Positions 15,625-23,882 of a DNA stretch of 64,000 nt are shown here, piece by piece. The stretch is taken from contig CATNCS010000002.1 in NCBI GenBank assembly GCA_950097245.1, forward strand, positions 35,051-99,050, read 5' to 3'. The notes below the pieces were generated by a model, which was not told the origin of the DNA, searched no databases, and worked only from the letters and a program-made list of their open reading frames with translations. The position numbers were made by a program, and so were the translations under genes. Within the stretch, counting starts at the first letter, position 1; each line of letters opens with the position of its first letter. The stretch is from an uncultured Oscillospiraceae bacterium. GTDB taxonomy: Bacteria; Bacillota; Clostridia; Oscillospirales; Oscillospiraceae.

Positions 15625-16494
15625 ATGGGCTTTTTTGACAAGCTGAAAAAAATCAACATCTTCTCCGGCTTCGGCTCGGAGCTCACCGACGACTTTTACG
15701 ATGAGCTGGAGGAGTCGCTGATCCTGGCGGACACCGGCATGGATGTCACCCTGGAGCTGGTGGAGGAGCTGCGCCGCCGGGTGCGGGCCGAGGGCGTGAA
15801 GACCATGGAGGGGGCACGGGAGGTGATGGTCCGGGTCATCGCCGATGCCCTCAGTGCCGGGGACCTGTCTCTGGACCTGTCCACCCGCCCGTCGGTGGTG
15901 CTGTTCATCGGGGTGAACGGGGTGGGCAAGACCACCACCATCGGCAAGATCGGCCACCAGCTGAAGGGGGAGCGGAAAAAGGTCCTCTTCTGCGCCGCCG
16001 ATACCTTCCGTGCTGCCGCCGCCGACCAGCTCACCATCTGGGCCGACCGGGCGGGGGTGGACATCATCAAGCAGCAGGAGGGGGCCGACCCCGCCGCCGT
16101 GGTCTTCGACGCCATGACCGCCGCCAGAGCCCGGAACGCCGACGTGGTGCTGGTGGACACCGCCGGCCGCCTCCACAACAAGCAGAATCTGATGAACGAG
16201 CTGAACAAAATTTCCCGGGTAATTGACCGGGAGCTGCCCGGCTGCGCCCGGGAGACCCTCCTGGTGCTGGACGCCACCACCGGTCAGAACGGCCTGATCC
16301 AGGCCAAGCAGTTCAAGGAGGCGGCGGGCATCACCGGCATCGTCCTCACCAAGCTGGACGGCACCGCCAAGGGGGGCATCGCCATCGCCATCGCCAAGGA
16401 GCTGGGGGTGCCCGTCAAATACGCCGGCGTGGGGGAGGGCATCGACGATTTGAAGCCCTTCGACGCCCAGGAGTTTGCCCAGGCGCTGATTTGA
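15625..16494 (+). CDS. ftsY: Signal recognition particle receptor FtsY
   Basis: This 289-residue GTPase has the SRP54/FtsY NG domains: an N-domain four-helix bundle (1-85), G1 [28 protein letters not shown]3 DTAGR, G4 [10 protein letters not shown] and the C-terminal [10 protein letters not shown]. It docks ribosome-SRP complexes at the membrane for cotranslational insertion. The acidic A-domain of proteobacterial FtsY is missing, as in many Gram-positive homologues. It is the last gene of the zinc-ribbon operon. Confidence 0.95.
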   Translation: MGFFDKLKKINIFSGFGSELTDDFYDELEESLILADTGMDVTLELVEELRRRVRAEGVKTMEGAREVMVRVIADALSAGDLSLDLSTRPSVVLFIGVNGVGKTTTIGKIGHQLKGERKKVLFCAADTFRAAAADQLTIWADRAGVDIIKQQEGADPAAVVFDAMTAARARNADVVLVDTAGRLHNKQNLMNELNKISRVIDRELPGCARETLLVLDATTGQNGLIQAKQFKEAAGITGIVLTKLDGTAKGGIAIAIAKELGVPVKYAGVGEGIDDLKPFDAQEFAQALI

Positions 16495-16507
16495 AGGCTG
16501 CGGCCTT

Positions 16508-16557
16508 TGTAGGGGCGGACATTGTCCGCCCGCGGGCGCGCACTGCGCGCCCTTACA
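16508..16557. repeat. GTAGGGGC-type palindromic repeat
   Basis: TGTAGGGGCGGACATTGTCC is followed by CGCCC and a second hairpin ending GCGCGCCCTTACA. The unit is bounded by TGTAGGGGC and its near-complement, between ftsY and rdgB. Confidence 0.75.
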
Positions 16558-16590
16558 GAAATGCCCCGCAAAAATTTAATAGAATATCCA

Positions 16591-16618
16591 TAGACAGAAA
16601 GAGAAAATATGGTAGAAT
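16591..16618 (+). promoter_or_regulatory. Promoter of rdgB-yhbY
   Basis: -35 TAGACA (16591-16596) and -10 TAGAAT (16613-16618) have a 16-bp spacer, 15 bp before the rdgB ATG. Confidence 0.45.
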
Positions 16619-16633
16619 AAGGGGGAAGATTGT

Positions 16634-17284
16634 ATGAAGCTGGTGCTGGCCAGTCAGAATAAGAAGAAGCTGGCAGAGATGAACGACATCCTGTCCCATC
16701 TGGGGGTGGAGGTCTGCTCCGAGGCGGAGGCCGGGGTGGACCTGGAGGTGGAGGAGACGGGGACCACCTTCGAGGAGAACTCCCTGCTCAAGGCCAGGGC
16801 CGTTATGGAGGCCAGCCACCTGCCCGCCATCGCCGACGACTCCGGCCTGTGCGTGGACTGCCTCAACGGCGCGCCGGGGGTGTACTCCGCCCGGTACGGC
16901 GGCGAGGGGCTGAGCGACGAGGCCCGCTACCGCCTGCTGCTGGAGAATATGCGGGGCCAGATGACCCGGACGGCCAGGTTCGTCAGCGTCATCACCTGCT
17001 GCTTCCCCAACGGCGATGTACTCACCGCCCGGGGGGAGTGCCCCGGCACCATCGCCTACGCCCCCATGGGGGAGGGCGGCTTCGGCTACGATCCGGTGTT
17101 CTTCGTCCCGGAGCTGAAAAGGACCTTCGCCCAGCTGTCCGCCGAGGAGAAAAACGCCATCTCCCACCGGGGGACCGCTTTAAAGCTGTTCAGGGAACAG
17201 CTGGAGCGGTATTTATCGGGTAATGAGAGCTACCCGGTGAAGAGTGTCGGCGTAACAGGAATTATTCATGGAGAGGATCAATAA
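16634..17284 (+). CDS. rdgB: XTP/dITP diphosphatase (RdgB/HAM1 family)
   Basis: This 216-residue house-cleaning pyrophosphatase hydrolyses dITP and XTP to the monophosphate, keeping deaminated purines out of DNA. Family motifs are the N-terminal [22 protein letters not shown], the [10 protein letters not shown] loop, [11 protein letters not shown] and SHRG. The C-terminus extends about 15 residues beyond the usual end. The stop TAA directly abuts the yhbY ATG, so the two are cotranscribed. Confidence 0.93.
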   Translation: MKLVLASQNKKKLAEMNDILSHLGVEVCSEAEAGVDLEVEETGTTFEENSLLKARAVMEASHLPAIADDSGLCVDCLNGAPGVYSARYGGEGLSDEARYRLLLENMRGQMTRTARFVSVITCCFPNGDVLTARGECPGTIAYAPMGEGGFGYDPVFFVPELKRTFAQLSAEEKNAISHRGTALKLFREQLERYLSGNESYPVKSVGVTGIIHGEDQ

Positions 17285-17605
17285 ATGGATTTAACAAGCA
17301 AACAGCGTGCCCAGCTGCGGGGCCTGGCCAACAGCATCGACACCATCCTGATCGTGGGCAAGGACGGCATCGGGGACAACCTGGTCAAGCAGGCCAACGA
17401 CGCCCTGGAGGCCCGGGAGCTCATCAAGGGCAAAGTGCTGGAGAACTCCCTCCTCTCCCCCCGGGAGGCGGCGGAGGAGCTGGCCCCTCTGACCAGAAGC
17501 GAAATTGTCCAGGTGATCGGAACAAAATTCGTGTTGTATCGTCCAAGCCATAAGAAGGACAAAAAGGATAAAATTGTCCTGGTACAGGACAAAAAGCGGA
17601 AGTAG
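17285..17605 (+). CDS. yhbY: YhbY/CRM-domain RNA-binding protein
   Basis: The 106-residue protein is a single CRM domain (1-90) with the conserved LRGLANSIDTILIVGKDGI and the ELIKGKVLENS segment. A lysine-rich tail suits RNA binding. YhbY-type proteins associate with pre-50S ribosomal particles. It follows rdgB with no gap. Its TAG stop lies at the edge of a GTAGGGGC-type repeat. Confidence 0.92.
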   Translation: MDLTSKQRAQLRGLANSIDTILIVGKDGIGDNLVKQANDALEARELIKGKVLENSLLSPREAAEELAPLTRSEIVQVIGTKFVLYRPSHKKDKKDKIVLVQDKKRK

Positions 17606-17672
17606 GGGGCGGCGCCCTCGCCGCCCCGTTGTAAACCGAAAAGCCGGGCCGCCGAGGGCGGCGGCCCCTACA
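17602..17672. repeat. GTAGGGGC-type palindromic repeat pair
   Basis: Two hairpins, GGGGCGGCGCCCTCGCCGCC and GGGCCGCCGAGGGCGGCGGC, are bounded by GTAGGGGGC and GGCCCCTACA. They separate yhbY from nadD. Confidence 0.75.
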
Positions 17673-17704
17673 GAAATTTTCATTCTGAATAGGCGGTGTT
17701 CACG

Positions 17705-18916
17705 TTGAAAATCGGCATTTTTGGCGGGACCTTCAATCCGCCCCACCTGGGGCACCTGGCGGCGGCCCGGACGGCGGTTGACGCGCTGGGGCTGGATAAG
17801 CTGCTGATTATCCCGGCGGCCCTGCCGCCCCACAAGGAGCTGCCGGAGGGGACCCCGGCCCCGGAGCACCGGCTGGCTATGGCGGAAAAGACGGCGGACG
17901 CCCTGCTGCTGCCCGAGGTGGTGGAGGTGTCCTCCATCGAGCTGGACCGGGCGGGGAAGAGCTACACGTCCGACACCCTGGCCCGGCTGAAGGAGGAGTA
18001 CCCCGGGGCGGAGCTGTGGCTGCTCATGGGGACGGACATGTTCCTCACACTCCACCTGTGGCACGAGCCGGAGCGTATTCTGGAGCTGGCAGGTATCTGC
18101 GCCTTCGGCCGCACCGAGCAGGACGGCGAGGAGGTCTTCGCCCCCCAGCGGGAGCACCTGCAAAGGACCTTCCCCGGCGCGAAGATTACCACCATCACCC
18201 TGCCCGGGCTGGTGGACGTGTCCTCCACCCAGCTGCGGGAGCTGCTGGCCAAGGGGGAGGGCGGGGAGTACCTCCATCCTGCGGTCTACGGCTATATCCT
18301 GATGAACGGCCTCTACGGCACCCGCGCCGATTTGAAGCACCTGGACATCCCGGAGCTGCGGGCCTGCTCCAGCTCTATGGTGATGCAGAAGCGGGTGCGC
18401 CACATCCGGGGCACCGAGGAGGAGGCGGTCCGCCTGGCCCGCCGCTGGGGGGCCGACGAGAACTACGCCCGCCGGGCGGGCATCCTCCACGACTGCACCA
18501 AGTACCTCACCGGGCCGGAGCACATCGCCATCTGCGAGCGGTACGGCGTCCCCCTGGACGACCTGGAGCGCACCGCCCCCAAGCTGCTCCACTCCAAGAC
18601 GGGGGCCTGTATGGCGCGGCATATTTTTGGAGAACCTGATGAGGTGTTCAACGCCATCTTCTGGCACACCACCGCCAAGGCGGATATGACCACCCTGGAA
18701 AAAATTCTCTATGTAGCCGACTACATGGAGCCCAACCGGGACTTCGACGGGGTGGAGCGGCTGCGGGAGCTGGCCTACCGGGACCTGGATGCCGCCCTTC
18801 TCCTGGGGGTGGAGACCACCATCCAGGAGATGAGGGACCGGCAGCTGCCCGTCCATACCAATACACTCCAGGCGCAGGCCTGGCTGAGAGACCACGGGGT
18901 TACAACTGAAGGGTGA
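17705..18916 (+). CDS. nadD: NadD-YqeK fusion: nicotinate-nucleotide adenylyltransferase plus HD hydrolase
   Basis: I place the start at TTG 17705, which gives the family start KIGIFGGTFNPPHLGH and has AGGCGG 8 nt upstream; GTG 17696 is the alternative. Residues 1-205 are NadD, with the nucleotidyltransferase GGTFNPPHxGH motif and the VSSTQLRELL equivalent of the ISST motif. They form deamido-NAD from nicotinate mononucleotide. Residues 215-400 are a YqeK-type HD domain with HDCTKY and the AIFWHTTAK segment. YqeK proteins hydrolyse diadenosine tetraphosphate. The two are separate neighbouring genes in Bacillus. Here they are one polypeptide of about 403 residues. Confidence 0.9.
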   Translation: MKIGIFGGTFNPPHLGHLAAARTAVDALGLDKLLIIPAALPPHKELPEGTPAPEHRLAMAEKTADALLLPEVVEVSSIELDRAGKSYTSDTLARLKEEYPGAELWLLMGTDMFLTLHLWHEPERILELAGICAFGRTEQDGEEVFAPQREHLQRTFPGAKITTITLPGLVDVSSTQLRELLAKGEGGEYLHPAVYGYILMNGLYGTRADLKHLDIPELRACSSSMVMQKRVRHIRGTEEEAVRLARRWGADENYARRAGILHDCTKYLTGPEHIAICERYGVPLDDLERTAPKLLHSKTGACMARHIFGEPDEVFNAIFWHTTAKADMTTLEKILYVADYMEPNRDFDGVERLRELAYRDLDAALLLGVETTIQEMRDRQLPVHTNTLQAQAWLRDHGVTTEG

Positions 18917-18920
18917 GACT

Positions 18921-20450
18921 ATGAGCGAATTTCACAATCAACACGGCAAGCGAGAGGCCCCGGGGGGCGAATTTCCTTTGGCAGTCTGGTGGAGGCAGCA
19001 CCGGGCCTGGGTGGCCGGCCTGGACCGGGGGGCAAAGCTGCGCTACCGCCTGTTTCAGGTGCTGGTGGTGGTGGCAATTGTCATTATTGCCCTGTACCTC
19101 TTCCTCCGGTCCTGGATGAAGCTGCCCGAGGTGCCCAATCTGCCGGGGACCAGCCTGAACGGTCCGGGGAGCACCTCTCAGCTCCAGCCGGGACAGACGG
19201 GAGACGTATCCTTTGAGGGGGCCGACCTGCCCAACGTGGTCAAGAGCGGCCGGAAGGAGGGGTACTACACCTTCCTGCTGTGCGGCAAGGACGTGGTCAG
19301 CGGCTCCACTGACACCATGATCCTCGTCACCTACGACACCAAGGGAAAGCGGATCAACGCCGTCAGCCTGCTCCGGGATACCATGATTAACACCAGCGCC
19401 AAGCGGGGGGCCCAGAAGCGGCTGAATACGGCCTTTAACCGGAATATGGGAGATAAAAAGCTGTCGGAGAAGGAGCGCATCAACAACGGCATGACCGGCC
19501 TGAAAAAAGAGGTGAGCAAGATCACCGGCGTCTACCCTGACTTCTACGTCATGGTGGAGTGGGAGGCCATCGGCCGGCTGGTGGATGCCGTAGGCGGTGT
19601 CTACTTTGACGTCCCCCCCGGCATGAACTACGACGACCCCTATCAGGACCTGCATATCCACCAGGAGCCGGGCTACCGCCTGCTGGACGGCCGGGACGCC
19701 ATGGAGGTGGTCCGATTCCGGAAGAGCAACAAAAATGACCCCGATTACGTCAGCCTGGGAGATGTGGGCCGCACCCAGATCCAGCGGGACTTCCTCACCG
19801 CCGTGCTGAAGAAGTGCCTTACCCCGGAGATTCTCCTCAAGCTGCCCACCCTGGTGGACATCTTCATGGACAACGTGGACACCGACCTCACCGTGGGCAA
19901 CATCCTGGCCTTCGCCCAGCTGGCGGTGGGGATGGATGTGGAGGGCGGCGTGGTGCTCTCTCCCATGCCCTGCTACGGGGTGATGTACGACAAGGCGTCT
20001 CTGGTGTGTGTCCAGGAGAAGGAGCTGCTGGCAATTATCAACGACGGCATCAACCCCTACCTGGACGAGGTCCAGGCCAGCGACCTGCAGCTGATGTACA
20101 AGAAGAGCGGGGGCGGCTTTGGGGTGACCAACGGCACCCTGGCCGACCCTGCGGTGGCCAATGTCCCCGCCCCCAAGCCGGCGGAGCCCGACGAGCCCGA
20201 TGAGCCGCCGGTTACCGACCCGGAGAATCCCGGAACGACCACCGATCCCGGCACGGCGGCTGACCCCGGAGGCGCCACCGATCCCGGTGCGGCGACGGAC
20301 CCGGGCACCGATCCGGGCACAACCACCGACCCGGGCACGACGGCCGATCCGGGGAATATCGGGAATATTGACCCCAGCGTCGTCTTCCCCGATCCCTCCC
20401 CGGACATTCAGGGCGGGGAAATTGAGGATACAACTCAGGCGGCGGCGTAA
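18921..20450 (+). CDS. LytR-CpsA-Psr (LCP) family wall-polymer ligase
   Basis: The 509-residue protein has a basic cytosolic N-terminus, one transmembrane helix (about 49-66) and an LCP catalytic domain at about 100-380. Family features are LLCGKDVVSGSTDTMILVTYD, INAVSLLRDTMIN, DAVGGVYFDVP, and RDAMEVVRFRK followed by GRTQIQRDFL. LCP enzymes attach anionic polymers to peptidoglycan at the outer membrane face. The last 90 residues are a Pro/Asp/Thr tail with repeated TDPG units, perhaps wall-spanning. It lies 4 bp after nadD-yqeK and before rsfS. Confidence 0.9.
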   Translation: MSEFHNQHGKREAPGGEFPLAVWWRQHRAWVAGLDRGAKLRYRLFQVLVVVAIVIIALYLFLRSWMKLPEVPNLPGTSLNGPGSTSQLQPGQTGDVSFEGADLPNVVKSGRKEGYYTFLLCGKDVVSGSTDTMILVTYDTKGKRINAVSLLRDTMINTSAKRGAQKRLNTAFNRNMGDKKLSEKERINNGMTGLKKEVSKITGVYPDFYVMVEWEAIGRLVDAVGGVYFDVPPGMNYDDPYQDLHIHQEPGYRLLDGRDAMEVVRFRKSNKNDPDYVSLGDVGRTQIQRDFLTAVLKKCLTPEILLKLPTLVDIFMDNVDTDLTVGNILAFAQLAVGMDVEGGVVLSPMPCYGVMYDKASLVCVQEKELLAIINDGINPYLDEVQASDLQLMYKKSGGGFGVTNGTLADPAVANVPAPKPAEPDEPDEPPVTDPENPGTTTDPGTAADPGGATDPGAATDPGTDPGTTTDPGTTADPGNIGNIDPSVVFPDPSPDIQGGEIEDTTQAAA

Positions 20451-20513
20451 ATTTGAGCCTGCAGTCTCCCGCCCCCGGGGCGGGGACCGAAAATAAATGA
20501 GAGGAGCACTGGA

Positions 20514-20870
20514 ATGGAATCCTATGAACTGGCGGTCCTGCTGGCCAGAGCGCTGGACAGCAAAAAAGGCGGCGACATCAAGCTGCTGAAGACGGAGGGG
20601 ATCACCACCCTGGCGGACTACTTTGTCATCTGCACCGCCACCTCCAACACCCAGGTGAAGGCCATGTCCGACGCCTGTGAGGAGGCGGCGGAGAAAAACG
20701 GCGAGCGGGCCCACCACATCGAGGGCCACCGGGGAGGCACCTGGCTGCTGATGGATTTCTCCGCGGTGGTGGTCCACGTCTTCACCGACGAGGCCCGGAA
20801 GTTCTACGACCTGGAGCGGCTGTGGAGCGACGCGGAGGAGATCGATATAGGCGAGATCCTGACCCGATAG
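20514..20870 (+). CDS. rsfS: Ribosome silencing factor RsfS
   Basis: This 118-residue Iojap/RsfS protein shows the family segments KGGDIKLLKTEGITTLADYFVI (in shortened form here), ATSNTQVKAMSDA and WLLMDFSAVVVHVFTDEARKFYDLERLW. It binds ribosomal protein L14 and blocks subunit joining in slow growth. The nadD-yqeK-(LCP)-rsfS order is a classic Gram-positive cluster. A bidirectional terminator follows. Confidence 0.95.
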   Translation: MESYELAVLLARALDSKKGGDIKLLKTEGITTLADYFVICTATSNTQVKAMSDACEEAAEKNGERAHHIEGHRGGTWLLMDFSAVVVHVFTDEARKFYDLERLWSDAEEIDIGEILTR

Positions 20871-20880
20871 CAAAGAAGAA

Positions 20881-20904
20881 AAGGCCCCTGAAAGGGGCCT
20901 TTTT
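20881..20904. terminator. Bidirectional terminator between rsfS and the lipid kinase
   Basis: AAGGCCCCT/AGGGGCCTT stem with loop GAA, T-run on the plus strand and matching A-rich left flank for the convergent minus-strand gene. Confidence 0.85.
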
Positions 20905-21799
20905 ATTCATTCCGGATGATTTGCAGGGCCTTTTGGCAGTTGACCACCTGGCTGACCAGCTGGCTGCCGCCAAACTCGCCGTCTATGGTCCAGGGGATGG
21001 GCTGGTCGCAGGTGAAGGTGAGCCGGCTGGCCTGAAACTGGACCAGGACGCCGGACCGGTCCGCGGGGGACAGGTTGACCAGGGCCTGGAGCCCGTCGGT
21101 GAGGTCGGTGAGGCTGAGGGGCTTTTTCACCAGGGTGACCTCAAACAGCCCGTCGTCCAGCACCACCTGCTCCACCTTGGGGGGCTTCATCCCGCCGATG
21201 GACTGGGAGTTGCTCACCATGCCGAAGTAGAAGTCGTCCTCCAGTATCTGGCCGTCATACTCCACCTTCATGTGGTAGGGGGCGATGGTGGGCAGGGAGG
21301 CGATGCCGGCAAAGATATAGGCCAGATGCCCGAAGGTGTTTTTCAGGTCCTGGGGGGTGTCGTAGGCCACCCTGGTAAAGGCGCCGAAGGCGGACACATA
21401 GACAAAGGGCTTGTTGTTCAGCCGGCCGATGTCTGTGGGGACGGCCACGCCGGTGCCCGAGGCCACCAGGGCGGCCTCCCGGGGCTTCCGGGGCAGGCGG
21501 AGGGTGGTGGCGCAGTCGTTGGTGGAGCCGAAGGGGATGTAGCCCAGAGGGGGCGGGTTCTTCAGCTCCACCAGGCCGGACACCACCTCGCTGAGGGTGC
21601 CGTCGCCGCCGGCGCAGATGATCCGGTCGAACTGGGACCCCAGCTCCCGGGCGGTGCGGGCGGCGTCTCCCTTGCACTGGGTGGGGTAGGAGGTGGTGAT
21701 CCACCCCGCCTTGGTAAACACATCCAATACCTGGGCCAGGGCCGTTTTCACCTGGCCGGTGCCCGAGGTGGGGTTGAAGATGAAGAGCAGTTTGTTCAT
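20903..21799 (-). CDS. YegS/BmrU-family lipid (diacylglycerol-type) kinase
   Basis: The 298-residue cytosolic kinase starts IFNPTSGTG and carries the nucleotide-binding GGDGTLSEV motif. It also has YIPFGSTND and FVYVSAFGAFT, all typical of the DAGK catalytic fold. It probably phosphorylates diacylglycerol or a related lipid, returning it to phospholipid or lipoteichoic-acid metabolism. The exact substrate is unknown. It is monocistronic, convergent with rsfS. Confidence 0.9.
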   Translation of the reverse strand: MNKLLFIFNPTSGTGQVKTALAQVLDVFTKAGWITTSYPTQCKGDAARTARELGSQFDRIICAGGDGTLSEVVSGLVELKNPPPLGYIPFGSTNDCATTLRLPRKPREAALVASGTGVAVPTDIGRLNNKPFVYVSAFGAFTRVAYDTPQDLKNTFGHLAYIFAGIASLPTIAPYHMKVEYDGQILEDDFYFGMVSNSQSIGGMKPPKVEQVVLDDGLFEVTLVKKPLSLTDLTDGLQALVNLSPADRSGVLVQFQASRLTFTCDQPIPWTIDGEFGGSQLVSQVVNCQKALQIIRNE

Positions 21800-21833
21800 G
21801 GCGAAGCCCTCCGAGAAGGAAGATATGGATACT

Positions 21834-21861
21834 ATTATAGGAGCGGGCGGTAAAAAATCAA
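21834..21861 (-). promoter_or_regulatory. Promoter of the lipid kinase gene
   Basis: Minus strand -35 TTGATT (21861-21856) and -10 TATAAT (21839-21834) with a 16-bp spacer. Confidence 0.6.
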
Positions 21862-21909
21862 GATGGATTTGAAAACTTTATTTCTTCTTAACAAACGGCC
21901 GTCCGGGGG

Positions 21910-21938
21910 TTGCGCCGGGGAGGAAAAGCGAGTAAAAT
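21910..21938 (+). promoter_or_regulatory. Promoter of azlCD
   Basis: -35 TTGCGC (21910-21915) and -10 TAAAAT (21933-21938) with a 17-bp spacer, 36 bp before azlC. Confidence 0.5.
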
Positions 21939-21973
21939 AGGGGAAAACTGTTTGATCGAGGTGTTTGTTCCCC

Positions 21974-22687
21974 ATGAACCGAAAAACTCTGGCCGCCGCC
22001 TTTCCGGTGACCGTCCCTGTGCTGATGGGCTATCTGGCCATTGGGATGGCCTTCGGCCTGATGCTCCAGTCCATCGGCTACGGGGTGGGCTGGGCCGTTC
22101 TGATGAGCGCGGTGATCTACGCCGGCTCCGGCCAGTACCTGGGGGTATCCCTGCTGGCGGCGGGGGCGCCCCTGACCCAGGTGGCCTTCCTCACCCTGAT
22201 GGTCAACTTCCGCCACCTGGTCTACGGCCTGTCCATGCTGGAGAAGTTCCGGGGTATGGGGCTGCGGAAGTTTTATATGATCTTTTCCCTCACCGACGAG
22301 ACCTATGCCCTGCTCTCCTCCGCCCGGGCCCCGGAGGGGGTGGAGGAGCACGACTTCTTCTTCGCCGTGGCCCTGCTGGACCAGAGCTACTGGGTGCTGG
22401 GGTCGGCTGTCGGCTCTCTGCTGGGCTCCGCCCTGGGCTTCGACACCACGGGAGTGGACTTCGCCATGACCGCCCTGTTTCTGGTTATCGCCGTGGGCCA
22501 GTGGAGGGCCGCCGGCAGCCACATCCCCGCCCTGCTGGGGGGCGCGGCCACCCTGGCCAGCCTGCTGGTCGTGGGGGCGGAGGACATGCTCCTGCCCGCC
22601 CTGGCCATTATTGTCATCGCGCTCACCCTGCTCCGGCCCCGGCTGGATGAAAAACATGAGAGAGAGGAGGAGACCCCATGCCCCTGA
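21974..22687 (+). CDS. azlC: AzlC-type branched-chain amino acid exporter subunit
   Basis: ATG 21974 has GAGGTG upstream. The 237-residue polytopic membrane protein has the AzlC signature: AFPVTVPVLMGYLAIGMAFG, then VIYAGSGQYLGVSLLA, NFRHLVYGLS, and FFFAVALLDQSYWVLGS. Together with AzlD it exports branched-chain or related amino acids. It overlaps azlD by 10 bp, which supports cotranslation. Confidence 0.9.
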   Translation: MNRKTLAAAFPVTVPVLMGYLAIGMAFGLMLQSIGYGVGWAVLMSAVIYAGSGQYLGVSLLAAGAPLTQVAFLTLMVNFRHLVYGLSMLEKFRGMGLRKFYMIFSLTDETYALLSSARAPEGVEEHDFFFAVALLDQSYWVLGSAVGSLLGSALGFDTTGVDFAMTALFLVIAVGQWRAAGSHIPALLGGAATLASLLVVGAEDMLLPALAIIVIALTLLRPRLDEKHEREEETPCP

Positions 22688-23013
22688 CCCCTGTACAGAC
22701 CCTGGCCTCCATTGCCGTCATGGCGGTGGTCACCTTCCTTACCCGGGCCCTGCCCTTCCTCCTCTTCGACCGGGGGGACCACCCCCCCAAGCTGGTCCTC
22801 TACCTGGGCCGGGTGCTGCCCCCGGCCATTATCGCCATGCTCATCGTCTACTGCCTGAAGGGGGTCACCTTCACTACCCTGGGGGGCTGGGTCCCGCCCC
22901 TGGCGGCGGGGCTGGCCGCCGTCCTCCTCCACCTGTGGAAGGGCAACGACCTGATCTCCATCTTCGGAGCCACGGTGTTTTATATGGTGCTGGTGCAGGG
23001 GGTGTTCGCCTGA
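22678..23013 (+). CDS. azlD: AzlD-type exporter partner
   Basis: The 111-residue membrane protein has three or four hydrophobic helices. It shows the AzlD features FLTRALPFLLFD, LGRVLPPAIIAMLIVYCLK and the C-terminal GTAxxM-like ATVFYMVLVQ. It is the small partner of AzlC. The ATG lies within azlC with AGGAGG upstream. Its stop directly abuts the SDR reductase ATG, so the three genes are transcribed together. Confidence 0.88.
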   Translation: MPLTPVQTLASIAVMAVVTFLTRALPFLLFDRGDHPPKLVLYLGRVLPPAIIAMLIVYCLKGVTFTTLGGWVPPLAAGLAAVLLHLWKGNDLISIFGATVFYMVLVQGVFA

Positions 23014-23751
23014 ATGTCCAATCACGTTTTAATTACCGGCGCCTCCCGGGGCATCGGTGCGGCCACGGCCCGGCTGTTTGCCCGGGAGGGCTGGGACGTG
23101 GCCCTCAACTACAACAAAAGTCAGATGGAGGCCGAGGCCCTGGCGGCCGAGCTGTCCGGGCTGGGGGGGAAGGCTGTCCCCATCCAGGCGGACGTCTCCG
23201 TCCCGGAGGAAGCCGCCCGGCTGGTCCGGGAGGCGGAAGAGGTGTTGGACGGACTGGACGCCATAATCTGCAATGCGGGGATCGCCCTGCCCCAGCAGCT
23301 GCTCACCGACACCACGCCGGAACAGTGGCGGCGGCTGATGTCGGCGGACCTGGACGGGGTATTCTATACCCTCCGGGCGGCCATCCCAGGCCTGGTCCGC
23401 CAAAAGCGGGGGGCCATTGTGACGGTGTCCTCCATGTGGGGGATTACCGGCGGCTCCTGTGAGGCCCCCTACTCCGCCGCCAAGGCGGGGGTCATCGGCC
23501 TGACGAAGGCCCTGGCCAAGGAGCTGGGGCCGTCCCACATCCGGGTGAACTGCGTGGCTCCGGGGGTCATTGACACGGATATGAACGGCCATCTCTCCCC
23601 TGAGGAGCTGGCCGCCCTGGGGGAGGAGGCCCCCCTGTGCCGTATCGGGACCCGGTCGGAGGTGGCCCAGGCCATTTATTTCCTGGCCTCGGAGCGGGCC
23701 TCCTTCATTACCGGCCAGGTGCTGGCGGTGGACGGCGGTATGGTGATTTAA
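23014..23751 (+). CDS. Short-chain dehydrogenase/reductase (FabG-like)
   Basis: This 245-residue classical SDR has the NADP(H)-binding GASRGIGAA motif, the CNAG motif, the catalytic Ser in VSSMWG and the YSAAK motif. The C-terminal FITGQVLAVDGG is typical of 3-oxoacyl-ACP reductases. It could be a FabG paralogue or a reductase for another keto substrate. There is no fatty-acid gene nearby and it sits behind an amino acid exporter, so I leave the substrate open. Confidence 0.85.
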   Translation: MSNHVLITGASRGIGAATARLFAREGWDVALNYNKSQMEAEALAAELSGLGGKAVPIQADVSVPEEAARLVREAEEVLDGLDAIICNAGIALPQQLLTDTTPEQWRRLMSADLDGVFYTLRAAIPGLVRQKRGAIVTVSSMWGITGGSCEAPYSAAKAGVIGLTKALAKELGPSHIRVNCVAPGVIDTDMNGHLSPEELAALGEEAPLCRIGTRSEVAQAIYFLASERASFITGQVLAVDGGMVI

Positions 23752-23795
23752 GAAAAATTTTGTCGAATTTTAAGATTTGCTCCGGTGATTTGCGG

Positions 23796-23824
23796 TTGTA
23801 AAATCCCTGTAAACTTGGTATAAT
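23796..23824 (+). promoter_or_regulatory. Promoter of the membrane glycosidase-like gene
   Basis: -35 TTGTAA (23796-23801) and consensus -10 TATAAT (23819-23824) with a 17-bp spacer. Confidence 0.65.
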
Positions 23825-23882
23825 AAGACTCTCAAGAAGTTATGTAGACCAAAATCTGCCAAAAGGGGACCGGAGGGGAGCT

